This document shows positions 1 through 8,000 of a stretch of DNA of 9,570 nucleotides, one piece after another. This DNA comes from Chryseobacterium sp. UBA6632 (GTDB lineage: Bacteria > Bacteroidota > Bacteroidia > Flavobacteriales > Weeksellaceae): contig DKLU01000379.1 in NCBI GenBank assembly GCA_002455915.1, forward strand, positions 1 to 9,570. Direction: 5' to 3'. The notes under the pieces were generated by a model. It saw nothing but the letters and a program-made list of their open reading frames with translations. It searched no databases and had not been told where the DNA came from. How positions within the stretch are numbered: the stretch's first letter is position 1; every line of letters starts with the position of its first letter. The translations under genes were made by a program, and so were the position numbers.

Positions 1-416
1 AATTGATAAAATCTCTGTGGTTTTTTATAAGTGGAATGGCTTTGTGAAGCTTAAAAAGTTAATATTCAATAAAAACTTTGTGTCCTTTGTGTTCAGGGCT
101 TAAGATTTTAATAATCTGTTAATCCATTGCTATCATTTGCTGATTGAAACGCCATTGCGACCGAAAATATTCGGAATTAAATACTAAACCTTAGTGATCG
201 ATAGCGTTGAAAAAAAGAAAAAGTTTCTTTTGTAATACTACGTCTAGATCCCTACGGGGATGACAAACTTTATTGATATAAGCAAAGTTGATCTCACTTT
301 TTGAAACTAAGCCCTATTACTCCCTTTTTTTCTTGCGCTTTTATATAAAATTTTTAGATTTCCAAATTAACATATTGGTCATTAATAACCATTTATGAAA
401 TTTTTTATTTTCTCAA
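1..416. other. Gene-free upstream region with repeat-like sequence
   Basis: No coding region of credible length is seen on either strand. The stretch is A/T-rich. Around 20-115 it has the 'ctttgtg' word twice and a 'tctctgtggt' word, which resemble dispersed intergenic repeats I recall from Chryseobacterium-type genomes. Around 244-290 lies a segment with a short dyad (atccc at 248-252, gggat at 257-261, loop tacg) next to a second dyad (aacttt at 266-271, aaagtt at 284-289). An A/T stem (213-220 with 224-231, 3-nt loop) could act as a poor terminator for a gene outside the window. The dyads are visible in the sequence; membership of a repeat family is an inference. Confidence 0.5.
244..290. 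repeat. Probable dispersed intergenic repeat fragment (paired short dyads)
   Basis: A locally GC-richer core, 'gatccctacggggatgac', stands out in an otherwise A/T-rich spacer. It forms a 5-bp stem with a 4-nt loop and is followed by an aacttt/aaagtt inverted repeat with a 12-nt loop. From memory, words close to 'tttgtcat-cc-gtaggga-tct' recur between genes in Chryseobacterium genomes, so this may be one copy of a dispersed element. Only one copy lies in this window, so repetition cannot be shown here. Confidence 0.35.
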
Positions 417-447
417 TTTGAGATAATAAATATTTTTGCTATTTTTG
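417..447 (+). promoter_or_regulatory. Bacteroidota-type promoter for the GH3 gene
   Basis: A TTTG (-33 element) at 417-420 is followed after exactly 19 bases by TATTTTTG at 440-447, a full match to the TAnnTTTG -7 element of Bacteroidota housekeeping promoters. A second identical TATTTTTG lies at 431-438, but with only 10 bases after the TTTG. Transcription would start near 452-455, giving a leader of about 16-19 nt before the ATG at 471. The leader is A-rich (run of A before 'ggctttt') and lacks a good Shine-Dalgarno sequence, as is usual in this phylum. Confidence 0.7.
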
Positions 448-470
448 TTACCAATCAAAAAAAGGCTTTT

Positions 471-2735
471 ATGTTAAAGAGAACTGCCATTGTAAGTTTA
501 TTCACCCTTATATCTGCTTCGTATATGGCTCAAACAAATACTACTTTACCCGTTTATTTAGATGAATCAAAACCTGTGGAACAGCGTGTTAAGGATGCAC
601 TTTCCAGAATGACGCTGGAAGAAAAGGTGGCAATGCTGCATGCACAGTCGAAATTCAGTTCACCAGGTGTTCCGAGATTGGGAATTCCTGAATTCTGGAC
701 AACCGACGGTCCTCATGGGGTAAGACCTGAAGTAATGTGGGATGAATGGGATCAGGCAGGTTGGACAAATGACTCTATCATCGCTTATCCTGCACTAACA
801 GCACTTTCTGCGACATGGAACAAAAAAATGTCTTGGAATTACGGTAAGGCACTGGGAGAAGAAGCCCGTTACAGAAAAAAAGATATTATTCTGGGCCCTG
901 GAGTTAATATTTACAGAACTCCACTGAACGGAAGAAACTTCGAATATATGGGGGAAGACCCTTATTTAACATCGAAAATGGTTGTTCCCTACATCAAAGG
1001 AGTACAGTCGAACGGTGTAGCAACTTCTGTGAAGCATTTTGCGCTGAACAATCAGGAAATGTTCCGTCATACAAGTAACGTAAATGTAGACGACAGAGCA
1101 TTGTATGAAATTTACCTTCCGCCTTTCAAAGCTGCGGTTACAGAAGGAGATTCTTGGACGTTGATGGGTGCTTACGACATGTACAAAGATCAGTACGCGA
1201 GCCAAAATAAATATCTTTTGAATGATATTTTGAAAGGTGAATGGAAATATAAAGGCGTTGTCGTTTCCGACTGGGGCGCTGTAAATAATACAGAACAAGC
1301 TATCCACAACGGATTGGATCTTGAATTCGGAAGCTGGACAAACGGTCTTTCTGCCGGCACAAAAAATGCTTACGACAATTATTATTTGGCAAAACCTTAT
1401 TTAGATTTAATTAAATCGGGAAAAGTAGGAACTCAGGAGCTTGACGATAAAGTAACAAGACTTTTAAATCTTGCCTATAAAACAACGATGAATAGAAACA
1501 AGCCTTTCGGAAACATTGCTTCTGAAGAGCATCGAGCTGTTGCCAAAGAAATCGGTGAAGAAGGAATTGTATTGTTGAAAAACCAAGGAAATGTACTACC
1601 TATAGATATTAATAAAGCTAAAAAAATCGCTGTCATTGGTGAGAATGCGATTAAAATCATGACTGTTGGTGGAGGTTCTTCTTCATTAAAAGTAAAATAT
1701 GAAACGCTTCCTTTAGACGGAATTAAAGCGAGATTCGGAAAACAGTCTGATGTACAATATGCAAGAGGTTATGTTGGAGATATCGGCGGAGAATACAACG
1801 GTGTAAAGTCCGGACAGGATTTGAAAGATACTCGTTCTCCAGAAGAATTATTAAACGAAGCGGTAGAATTGGCAAAAAAATCTGACTACGTAATTTTCGT
1901 GGGAGGTTTAAATAAAGCAGATTTCCAGGATAGCGAAGGAAACGACAGAAAAAGCTACGAATTGCCTTACAATCAGGATAACGTGATTGCTGCATTGGCA
2001 AAAGCAAATAAAAATCTTGCGGTAGTTTTGGTTTCCGGAAATGCAGTTGCAATGCCTTGGATCAAAGAAGTTCCGACTGTTGTTCAAGGTTGGTATTTGG
2101 GTTCTGAAGCTGGAAATTCAATCGCTTCAATTCTTGCAGGAGATGCGAATCCATCAGGAAAATTACCATTTACTTTCCCTGTGAAACTGGAAGATAATTC
2201 TGCTCACAAATTAGGAGAATATCCTGGACAAAAAGATGAATTGGCGGCAGGAAAAGGAAAAGATCAGAAAAACCCAATCAACATTACGTATAACGAAGGT
2301 ATTTTTGTTGGGTACAGATGGCATGACACGAAAAAAATTAAGCCATTATTCAGTTTCGGACATGGTTTAAGTTACACTACTTTCGAGTTTGGAAAAGCTA
2401 AAGCTGATAAAACAACAATGTCTCAGGACGATAAAATTACGTTCACAGTTTCTGTAAAAAATACAGGTAAAAAAGCCGGAGCAGAGGTAGCTCAGCTATA
2501 CATCACCGATGTAAAATCTTCTGTGGAAAGACCTTCAAAAGAACTGAAAGGTTTTGAAAAAGTCTTTTTAAATCCTGGTGAAGAAAAAGAAGTAACGTTC
2601 ACAATTGATAAAACAGCGCTAAGTTTCTTCGACGCTCAAAAGCACGACTGGGTGGCTGAACCGGGAGATTTCGAAGCACAAATCGGAAATTCTTCTGATG
2701 CTATTAAAACGAAGGTGAAGTTTACGTTAAAGTAA
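471..2735 (+). CDS. Secreted glycoside hydrolase family 3 beta-glucosidase
   Basis: A 754-residue GH3 enzyme expected to release terminal beta-linked glucose (or a related sugar) from oligosaccharides with retention of configuration. A signal peptide is visible at residues 1-20, probably cleaved before Gln21 (SYMA/Q), so it is periplasmic or exported. The N-terminal (beta/alpha)8 domain spans about 45-345 and contains the substrate-binding KHF at 188-190 and the VVSDWGA motif with nucleophile Asp267. The alpha/beta sandwich domain spans about 365-570; Glu489 in the DSEGNDR motif is the best general acid/base candidate. An FSFGHGLSYTTF motif near 627-638 leads into a C-terminal fibronectin III-like domain (about 650-742). 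This is the usual full-length architecture (E. coli BglX is of similar size). The gene stands alone: no SusC/SusD pair or sugar regulator is beside it. Exact substrate (gluco, xylo or other) cannot be read from the sequence. Confidence 0.93.
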   Translation: MLKRTAIVSLFTLISASYMAQTNTTLPVYLDESKPVEQRVKDALSRMTLEEKVAMLHAQSKFSSPGVPRLGIPEFWTTDGPHGVRPEVMWDEWDQAGWTNDSIIAYPALTALSATWNKKMSWNYGKALGEEARYRKKDIILGPGVNIYRTPLNGRNFEYMGEDPYLTSKMVVPYIKGVQSNGVATSVKHFALNNQEMFRHTSNVNVDDRALYEIYLPPFKAAVTEGDSWTLMGAYDMYKDQYASQNKYLLNDILKGEWKYKGVVVSDWGAVNNTEQAIHNGLDLEFGSWTNGLSAGTKNAYDNYYLAKPYLDLIKSGKVGTQELDDKVTRLLNLAYKTTMNRNKPFGNIASEEHRAVAKEIGEEGIVLLKNQGNVLPIDINKAKKIAVIGENAIKIMTVGGGSSSLKVKYETLPLDGIKARFGKQSDVQYARGYVGDIGGEYNGVKSGQDLKDTRSPEELLNEAVELAKKSDYVIFVGGLNKADFQDSEGNDRKSYELPYNQDNVIAALAKANKNLAVVLVSGNAVAMPWIKEVPTVVQGWYLGSEAGNSIASILAGDANPSGKLPFTFPVKLEDNSAHKLGEYPGQKDELAAGKGKDQKNPINITYNEGIFVGYRWHDTKKIKPLFSFGHGLSYTTFEFGKAKADKTTMSQDDKITFTVSVKNTGKKAGAEVAQLYITDVKSSVERPSKELKGFEKVFLNPGEEKEVTFTIDKTALSFFDAQKHDWVAEPGDFEAQIGNSSDAIKTKVKFTLK

Positions 2736-2760
2736 TCTTACTTATATATTTCTAAAACGA

Positions 2761-2787
2761 ATGCCTGAATTTTTTCAGGCATTTTTT
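2761..2787 (+). terminator. Rho-independent terminator after the GH3 gene
   Basis: A perfect 9-bp stem (atgcctgaa at 2761-2769 paired with ttcaggcat at 2774-2782) with a TTTT loop is followed by a T run to 2787. It lies 26 bp after the stop codon of the beta-glucosidase, where a terminator for that single-gene unit is expected. Confidence 0.88.
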
Positions 2788-2840
2788 AACTTTAGGATAA
2801 TCTGCGATCTTTTTCAAATTTTAATTTTCATACTCTCAAA

Positions 2841-2870
2841 ACACAAAAGCGCCCGAATTTTTCCGGACGC
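2841..2870 (-). terminator. Rho-independent terminator of the efflux/DUF2652 unit
   Basis: On the minus strand a 7-bp stem forms (gcgtccg at 2870-2864 with cgggcgc at 2855-2849, one G-U pair, 8-nt A-rich loop) and is followed by TTTTGTGTTTT. The same arms on the plus strand contain a C-A mismatch, so the structure favours minus-strand transcripts. It lies 44 bp past the stop of the DUF2652 gene and faces the plus-strand terminator, as expected between convergent genes. Confidence 0.75.
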
Positions 2871-2914
2871 CTGCAATTGCAAAATTACAAGGATTAAAAT
2901 ATAATAGAGTCTCT

Positions 2915-3463
2915 TTAATTCTCAAAATAATGGATCACGCCAACTTCGGGATGATATTTTTTCTCTTCATTAAATTCATTTTCTTCATTCTGACTGTTTT
3001 CCAAAAAGGAATTGCTGAACAAAACATAAGACGGATATTCCGCTAAGCCGTTCTTTAACATTTGATGAGCCTCCACAATCGTTTTTCCGTATAATTTTCT
3101 AAAATTTCCGATGTTGTATTGCGAAAATTTTCCGTAGTGAACGATAAATTTTAATGATAAATCAATCGCCATACTTAATGATGTACTCAATTCTTCCACT
3201 TTTTGGGTAAAAGCATTTTGCATCCTCCTCAACATCTTTGAAATTTTTTGGTACGACGGTTTTTCATCATATCGATAAAATAAAATGGCATCGCCCTCTA
3301 TTTCTGAAATTTCAAAATACTCATTATTCATATCAATGAGTGTAGAAAGTAATTGTCTTACAATATATTCTCCGGTATAAAGTTTAGTATTGAATACAAA
3401 TTCCGTAAACCCGCTGAAATCCGGAATAAGAATAATGCCATCTTTAATATTTGTATTCTCCAT
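2915..3463 (-). CDS. DUF2652-type protein with class III cyclase-like fold
   Basis: A 182-residue soluble protein without signal peptide or membrane segment. The N-terminus IILIPDFSGFT (10-20) fits the first metal-site motif of class III nucleotidyl cyclases (Asp15), and EIEGDAILF (54-62) fits the second (Asp58). LKFIVHYG (104-111) matches the following conserved strand. Glu54 occupies the base-selecting position that is Lys in adenylate and Glu in guanylate cyclases. In the GKTIVEAHQML segment (126-136) the transition-state Asn and Arg positions appear to be Val130 and Gln134, and the other purine-selecting position (three before Gly126) is Lys123. Family knowledge: DUF2652 proteins are found in Bacteroidota and have no established activity. 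Inference: it may bind a nucleotide or metal without cyclase activity, or act as a sensor. The gene starts 58 bp after the channel gene on the same strand, so it may be the last gene of the efflux operon. Confidence 0.75.
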   Translation of the reverse strand: MENTNIKDGIILIPDFSGFTEFVFNTKLYTGEYIVRQLLSTLIDMNNEYFEISEIEGDAILFYRYDEKPSYQKISKMLRRMQNAFTQKVEELSTSLSMAIDLSLKFIVHYGKFSQYNIGNFRKLYGKTIVEAHQMLKNGLAEYPSYVLFSNSFLENSQNEENEFNEEKKYHPEVGVIHYFEN

Positions 3464-3480
3464 AATAGTTTTGGGGTTAA

Positions 3481-3512
3481 AATCCTGTTACCTCCTTAGA
3501 CGTAACAGGATT
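3481..3512 (-). promoter_or_regulatory. Intergenic hairpin displaying a Shine-Dalgarno core
   Basis: A perfect 11-bp inverted repeat (aatcctgttac at 3481-3491, gtaacaggatt at 3502-3512) encloses a 10-nt loop. On the minus strand the loop plus the start of the 3' arm reads gtctaaggaggt, so AAGGAGGT (3497-3490) is a near-perfect anti-16S complement, 26 nt upstream of the DUF2652 start codon. Only four T follow the stem on the minus strand, so it is a poor terminator. It may be a partial terminator, an RNA-processing or stability stem, or a translation-control element between the channel gene and the tail gene. The structure is seen directly; the role is inferred. Confidence 0.55.
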
Positions 3513-3521
3513 GATTTTACT

Positions 3522-4940
3522 TTATTGCCATCCTCCGCCAACAGAGCGGTAAAGGGTTGTTATGGCATTTAATCGTTGAGCTTTCAGAGAAGCTAAGTCT
3601 AATTCGGTTTGTAACTTATTGGTTTGAGCCAAAATAACCTCAACATAAGTCGCTGAATTGTATTTAAATAACAAATCTGCCTTTTGCACCGCTTCATTTG
3701 ATTTTTTCACTAAACCGTCCGCAATTTTCTGCTGTTCTTCCAGTTTTTGAATCTGAACTAAAGCATCGGAAACTTCACCAACCGCTTTTAAAACTGATTG
3801 TTTAAAATTGATTTCAGCCTGTTCAGATACAATTTTTGATTGTTCGTACTGGGTTTTCAATTGCTTTCCGTTCAATAGAGGTTGTGCTAAAGTTCCTACC
3901 AGAGAACCAAAAAGCGAACCGGGAATATTGAACCAATTACTTGCTTTAAAAGCATTCAAACCACCTTGAGCCGTGATATTGAAAGACGGATACATATTGG
4001 CTCTTGCTACATTTACGGAAGAAACGCTTCTTCTTACATCGAGCTCAGCACTTTTAATATCGGGTCTGTAACTCAACAATTCGAAAGGAATTCCCGTCGC
4101 GATATTTTCAGGTGATTGAACATTATTTAAGCTTGCGCTTCTTTCAATTTTATCTGGCATTGAACCTGTTAAGATACTCAACGCATTTTCCTGAGTGGTG
4201 ATCGAACTTTCAATAGCGGGAATTGATTTTAAGATCTGATCTTTGACAATCTCCTGCTGTTGAACGGCTAAAGCCGTAGTTAAACCTAATTCCTGTTGTT
4301 TGGTTAAAAACTTTAGCGTGTTATCAGAATACGTCAGGTTGGATTTCGTTATTTCCAATTGCGTATCCAACATCAACAAATTATAATATCCCTGAACAAC
4401 CGTAGCCACCAATTGGGTTTTCACCGCTTTTGCCGCTTCCTGAGTTTTCAGATAATCTGCTAAAGCCTGTTCTTTTCTACCTTTAATTTTACCCCAAATA
4501 TCCGCTTCCCACGAAATATTGATGGAAGTTGTGTAATCCTGCATGTATCGGCTTCCCATGAATTGTCCCGCCATCATTCCGTTCATACTGTTGTCGGAAG
4601 GTCGGTTCACGCTTGCATTGGCGATGGTTGCGCTAACCGTCGGAACATTTCCCCATTTGCTTTGATTATATGCTAATGATGCAAACTCGATTTGTTTTAA
4701 AGCAACCTGCAGATCATTATTCTGCGCCATTGCTTTATCAATCAAACCTACCAGAACGGGATCTTTGAAGAAATCTTTATAACTTATTTTAGCGATATTT
4801 TCATTGTGATCCTCCGTTATACTGTCGTTTCTAAAGGCTTCAGGGATTTTCACTTCAGGCTGTTCATATTTCTGAACTTTACAAGCGATGGCCGTTCCTG
4901 AAATTAATGCGATATATGCTATATTTTTAATTGAATTCAT
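3522..4940 (-). CDS. RND efflux outer-membrane channel lipoprotein (NodT/OprM family)
   Basis: This is the outer-membrane factor of the tripartite pump: a trimeric beta-barrel plus alpha-helical tunnel through which substrates leave the cell. I chose the ATG at 4940 (472 residues, MNSIKNIAY) because it is preceded by an A-rich stretch and places a normal signal peptide before the lipobox; an in-frame ATG at 4952 would add four residues. The signal ends in AIAC, with the lipidated cysteine at residue 20. Two outer-membrane efflux repeats follow (about 56-260 and 285-470). Family signatures, numbered from this start, are WEADIWG (144-150), RPDI..AE near 292-299, ARANMYPSF near 312-320, and the C-terminal LYRSVGGGW. 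Length is normal for the family. It lies downstream of the pump gene on the same strand, separated by a repeat-bearing gap without an evident promoter, so co-transcription is likely. Confidence 0.92.
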   Translation of the reverse strand: MNSIKNIAYIALISGTAIACKVQKYEQPEVKIPEAFRNDSITEDHNENIAKISYKDFFKDPVLVGLIDKAMAQNNDLQVALKQIEFASLAYNQSKWGNVPTVSATIANASVNRPSDNSMNGMMAGQFMGSRYMQDYTTSINISWEADIWGKIKGRKEQALADYLKTQEAAKAVKTQLVATVVQGYYNLLMLDTQLEITKSNLTYSDNTLKFLTKQQELGLTTALAVQQQEIVKDQILKSIPAIESSITTQENALSILTGSMPDKIERSASLNNVQSPENIATGIPFELLSYRPDIKSAELDVRRSVSSVNVARANMYPSFNITAQGGLNAFKASNWFNIPGSLFGSLVGTLAQPLLNGKQLKTQYEQSKIVSEQAEINFKQSVLKAVGEVSDALVQIQKLEEQQKIADGLVKKSNEAVQKADLLFKYNSATYVEVILAQTNKLQTELDLASLKAQRLNAITTLYRSVGGGWQ

Positions 4941-4952
4941 TTTAAAAATCAT

Positions 4953-5091
4953 TTGAATGAATAGAGGTTATTTTTAGTCTCCCACAGATTTTTTTTGATT
5001 GAGCAGATGATAAAATTAAATCAGCCAACTCCTTTTTAATCTGCGAGAATAAATACATTATTATATTTATTTAGATTATAACCTCTGTGAA
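4953..5091 (-). repeat. Nested inverted-repeat element between pump and channel genes
   Basis: The gap between the pump stop and the channel start contains an outer inverted repeat, agaggttat at 4963-4971 and ataacctct at 5078-5086. Nested inside is a second one, cagatt at 4985-4990 and aatctg at 5038-5043, both next to T runs on the plus strand. Words such as 'cgcagatta' and 'aatctgtggg' (minus strand) resemble dispersed intergenic repeats I recall from flavobacterial genomes. No TAnnTTTG promoter element is seen on the minus strand here. It may be a small non-coding mobile repeat, or a folded segment in the operon mRNA that sets relative expression of pump and channel. Confidence 0.5.
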
Positions 5092-8000
5092 TTAATATTC
5101 CCAATCGGCTTCTGTCACTACTCTGCCGTTGATTTTCTCATGCAATGCCTGGAATACCACAAACAGAACAGGAACCACGAAAACTCCTAAGATTGTTCCG
5201 AATAACATCCCTGAAATTGCAGCATAACCAATGGAAAGGTTACCCATTGCAGATGGTCCTACCACGAAGATCAGCGGAATTAAACCGGTAATGAATGCCA
5301 ATGAAGTCATCAAAATCGGACGAAGACGCGCTTTTGCTCCTTCTACTGCCGAAGCGATCAGGCTTTTCCCTGCTCTACGTCTCTGGATGGCAAATTCTAC
5401 GATAAGGATCCCGTTTTTAGCTAATAGACCAATCAACATTACTAAAGCGATTTGTACATAAATATTGTTGGATAATTCCGCAAATGTAATTCCTACAAAT
5501 ACACCTGATAAACCAACCGGAATCGCGATTAACACCGCAAACGGAAGAATATAACTTTCATACTGCGCCGATAATAAAAAGAATACAAACACGATACACA
5601 ATCCGAAAATCATCACCGACTGTGAGCTTGAACCCGCCTCTTCACGGCTCATTCCTTTATAATCATATGTATATCCCGGAGGAAGAACCTGCTTGCTCAC
5701 TTCTTCAATCGCTGCCATCGCTTGTCCCGTACTGAATCCAGGAGCCGGCATCACCGTTAAATTCGATGAGTTAAACAAGTTGAAACGGTCTACCACTTCC
5801 GCACCGGTTACCTGTTTCAGGTTTACCAAGGTGTTTACAGGAACCATTTCTCCTGAGTTGTTCTTCACGAAAATTCCGTTTAAGGATTCTTTATCCTGTC
5901 TGGTTTCCGGAGTCGATTGTACCAAAACTCTATAGTATTTCCCGAATCTGTTGAAATCCGAAGACTGAATACTTCCGTAATAGCCCTGCATCACCCCTAA
6001 AACATCAGAAACGCTTACGCCAAGCTGTGCTGCTTTCACCTCATCAACCAATACTTCATATTGAGGATAGGTCACATCAAAAGTGGTAAATGCGACTGCA
6101 ACTTCAGGTCTCTGCATCAAAGCGCCCATCATTCCGTAAGAGATATTTCCTAGATTCTGAAGTTCGCCGTTTGTTCTGTCCTGAAGAACCAGTTCCATTC
6201 CACTTGTGTTTCCGAAACCATCAACGGTTGGTGTATTAATTACCAAGAAATTTGCTCTTTTATCCTGAGAAAGCATTCCCTGAACCTGACCGATAATATC
6301 GTTAATATTACTTACCTGACCTCTTTCTTTACCATTTTTCAGTTTAACGAAAATTGAAGCTGCCGAAGAAGACATCGAACCACTGAAAAGATTCAGTCCG
6401 TCTACAGAAATTACTTTATCTACTGCAGGATTTTTCATTAATTTATCTTCCGTATCCGAAACCACTTTCGACGTTCTGTCTTTTGAAGCTCCCGGAGCCA
6501 GATTAGCTGTTACAATGATGAAACTCTGATCTTCATCAGGAATAAATCCTTTCGGCGTTGTCATCGACATCCATGCGAACAATCCGCCGAATACCAAAAC
6601 GATAGCTAAAGCGATCCATTTTCTTTTCAATAAAAATAAAACAGCTTTTCCGTAACGGAAGGTTAGTTTGTTAAAACTCGCATTAAATCCGGCAAAAAAA
6701 CGATCTTTGAAATTCATTTTTTCATGAGAATCTGCATGATGCTGTTTTAAGAAAATCGCACACAAAGCAGGACTTAAAGTCAAAGCATTGATCGCAGAAA
6801 TTACAATGGCAATCGCTAATGTCAAAGCAAACTGCTGATAAAATAATCCTGTAGAACCACTCATAAACGCCACCGGAACGAATACCGCAGACATAATTAA
6901 GGTAATGGAAACAATTGCTCCAGTGATCTCACTCATCGCCGACATGGTTGCGGCCCGCGGGTTCAGTTTTTTGTGTTCCATTTTAGCATGAACCGTTTCC
7001 ACGACGACAATGGCGTCATCCACCACAATACCAATGGCCAGTACCAAGGCAAACAACGTTAATATATTAATTGAGAACCCGAAAACTTTCATAAAAAAGA
7101 ATGTTCCCACAATAGAAACCGGAACTGCAATCGCCGGAATCAAGGTTGAACGGAAATCCTGCAGGAAAATATAAACCACGATGAATACAAGGATAAACGC
7201 TTCAATCAACGTATGAATTACCTGCTCGATCGATTGATCTAATGCATCTTTTGTCGCATACGGAATTTCATATGCCATACCTTCAGGGAAAGATTTTTCC
7301 AGTTCTTTCATTCTTTGCTGAAGGGCAATCTGCACTTCATTCGCATTCGAACCTGCCATCTGGAAGATCGCCATCGTTACGGATGCCTTTTTATTATATT
7401 TTGAAGCAACGGTATAACTGTACGCGCCAAATTCTACTTTCGCAACATCTTTTAATTTTAAAACAGAACCATCGTTCAGTGCTTTAATCGTAATATTTTC
7501 ATATTGCTCGGGCTCGGTGAATTTTCCTTTGTAACGAAGAACATATTCCATTGCCTCTTTACTTCTTTCCCCAAATCTTCCCGGTGCCGCTTCTAAGTTT
7601 TGAGTTTGAATGGCTCTTGAAACATCTGAAGGCGTTAAATTATAGGAAGTCAGTTTATTCGGATCCAGCCATACTCTCATCGAATAATCCTTGTTTCCAT
7701 ACACCATTGCATCTCCTACTCCTTTTACCCTTTTCAGTTCCGGAACGATATTTATTTTCGCATAGTTTTCAAGGAAAAGATCGTCCATAGAACCATCTTT
7801 ACTCGTTAAGGAAACCATGGCAATCATACTGTTTTGTCTTTTAACGGTCGTAATTCCCGCCTGAACTACTTCAGAAGGAAGTTGATTGGTTACCTGTGCT
7901 ACTCTGTTCTGAACGTTAATAGCTGCCTGGTCAGGATCTGTTCCCAGTTTAAAAATAACAGTAATCGATAATGAACCGTCGTTACTGGCTGTAGAGGTAA

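Noticed and set aside
213..231. A/T stem (aaaagaaa / tttctttt, 3-nt loop) as a terminator
   Set aside because: It has almost no GC pairs and no T tract beyond the stem, and no gene in the window ends before it. It is likely chance in A/T-rich DNA.
966..2052. Minus-strand open frames within the GH3 gene
   Set aside because: They lie opposite a complete, motif-bearing GH3 gene. Their translations show no recognisable domain, and they have no upstream signal.
471..2735. GH3 gene as part of a polysaccharide utilisation locus
   Set aside because: No SusC/SusD-like genes, other glycosidases or sugar-sensing regulators are present. The downstream genes are convergent and encode efflux.
3390..3572. 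60-codon plus-strand frame across the DUF2652/channel junction
   Set aside because: It overlaps two real minus-strand genes and the hairpin. It has no promoter and no family resemblance.
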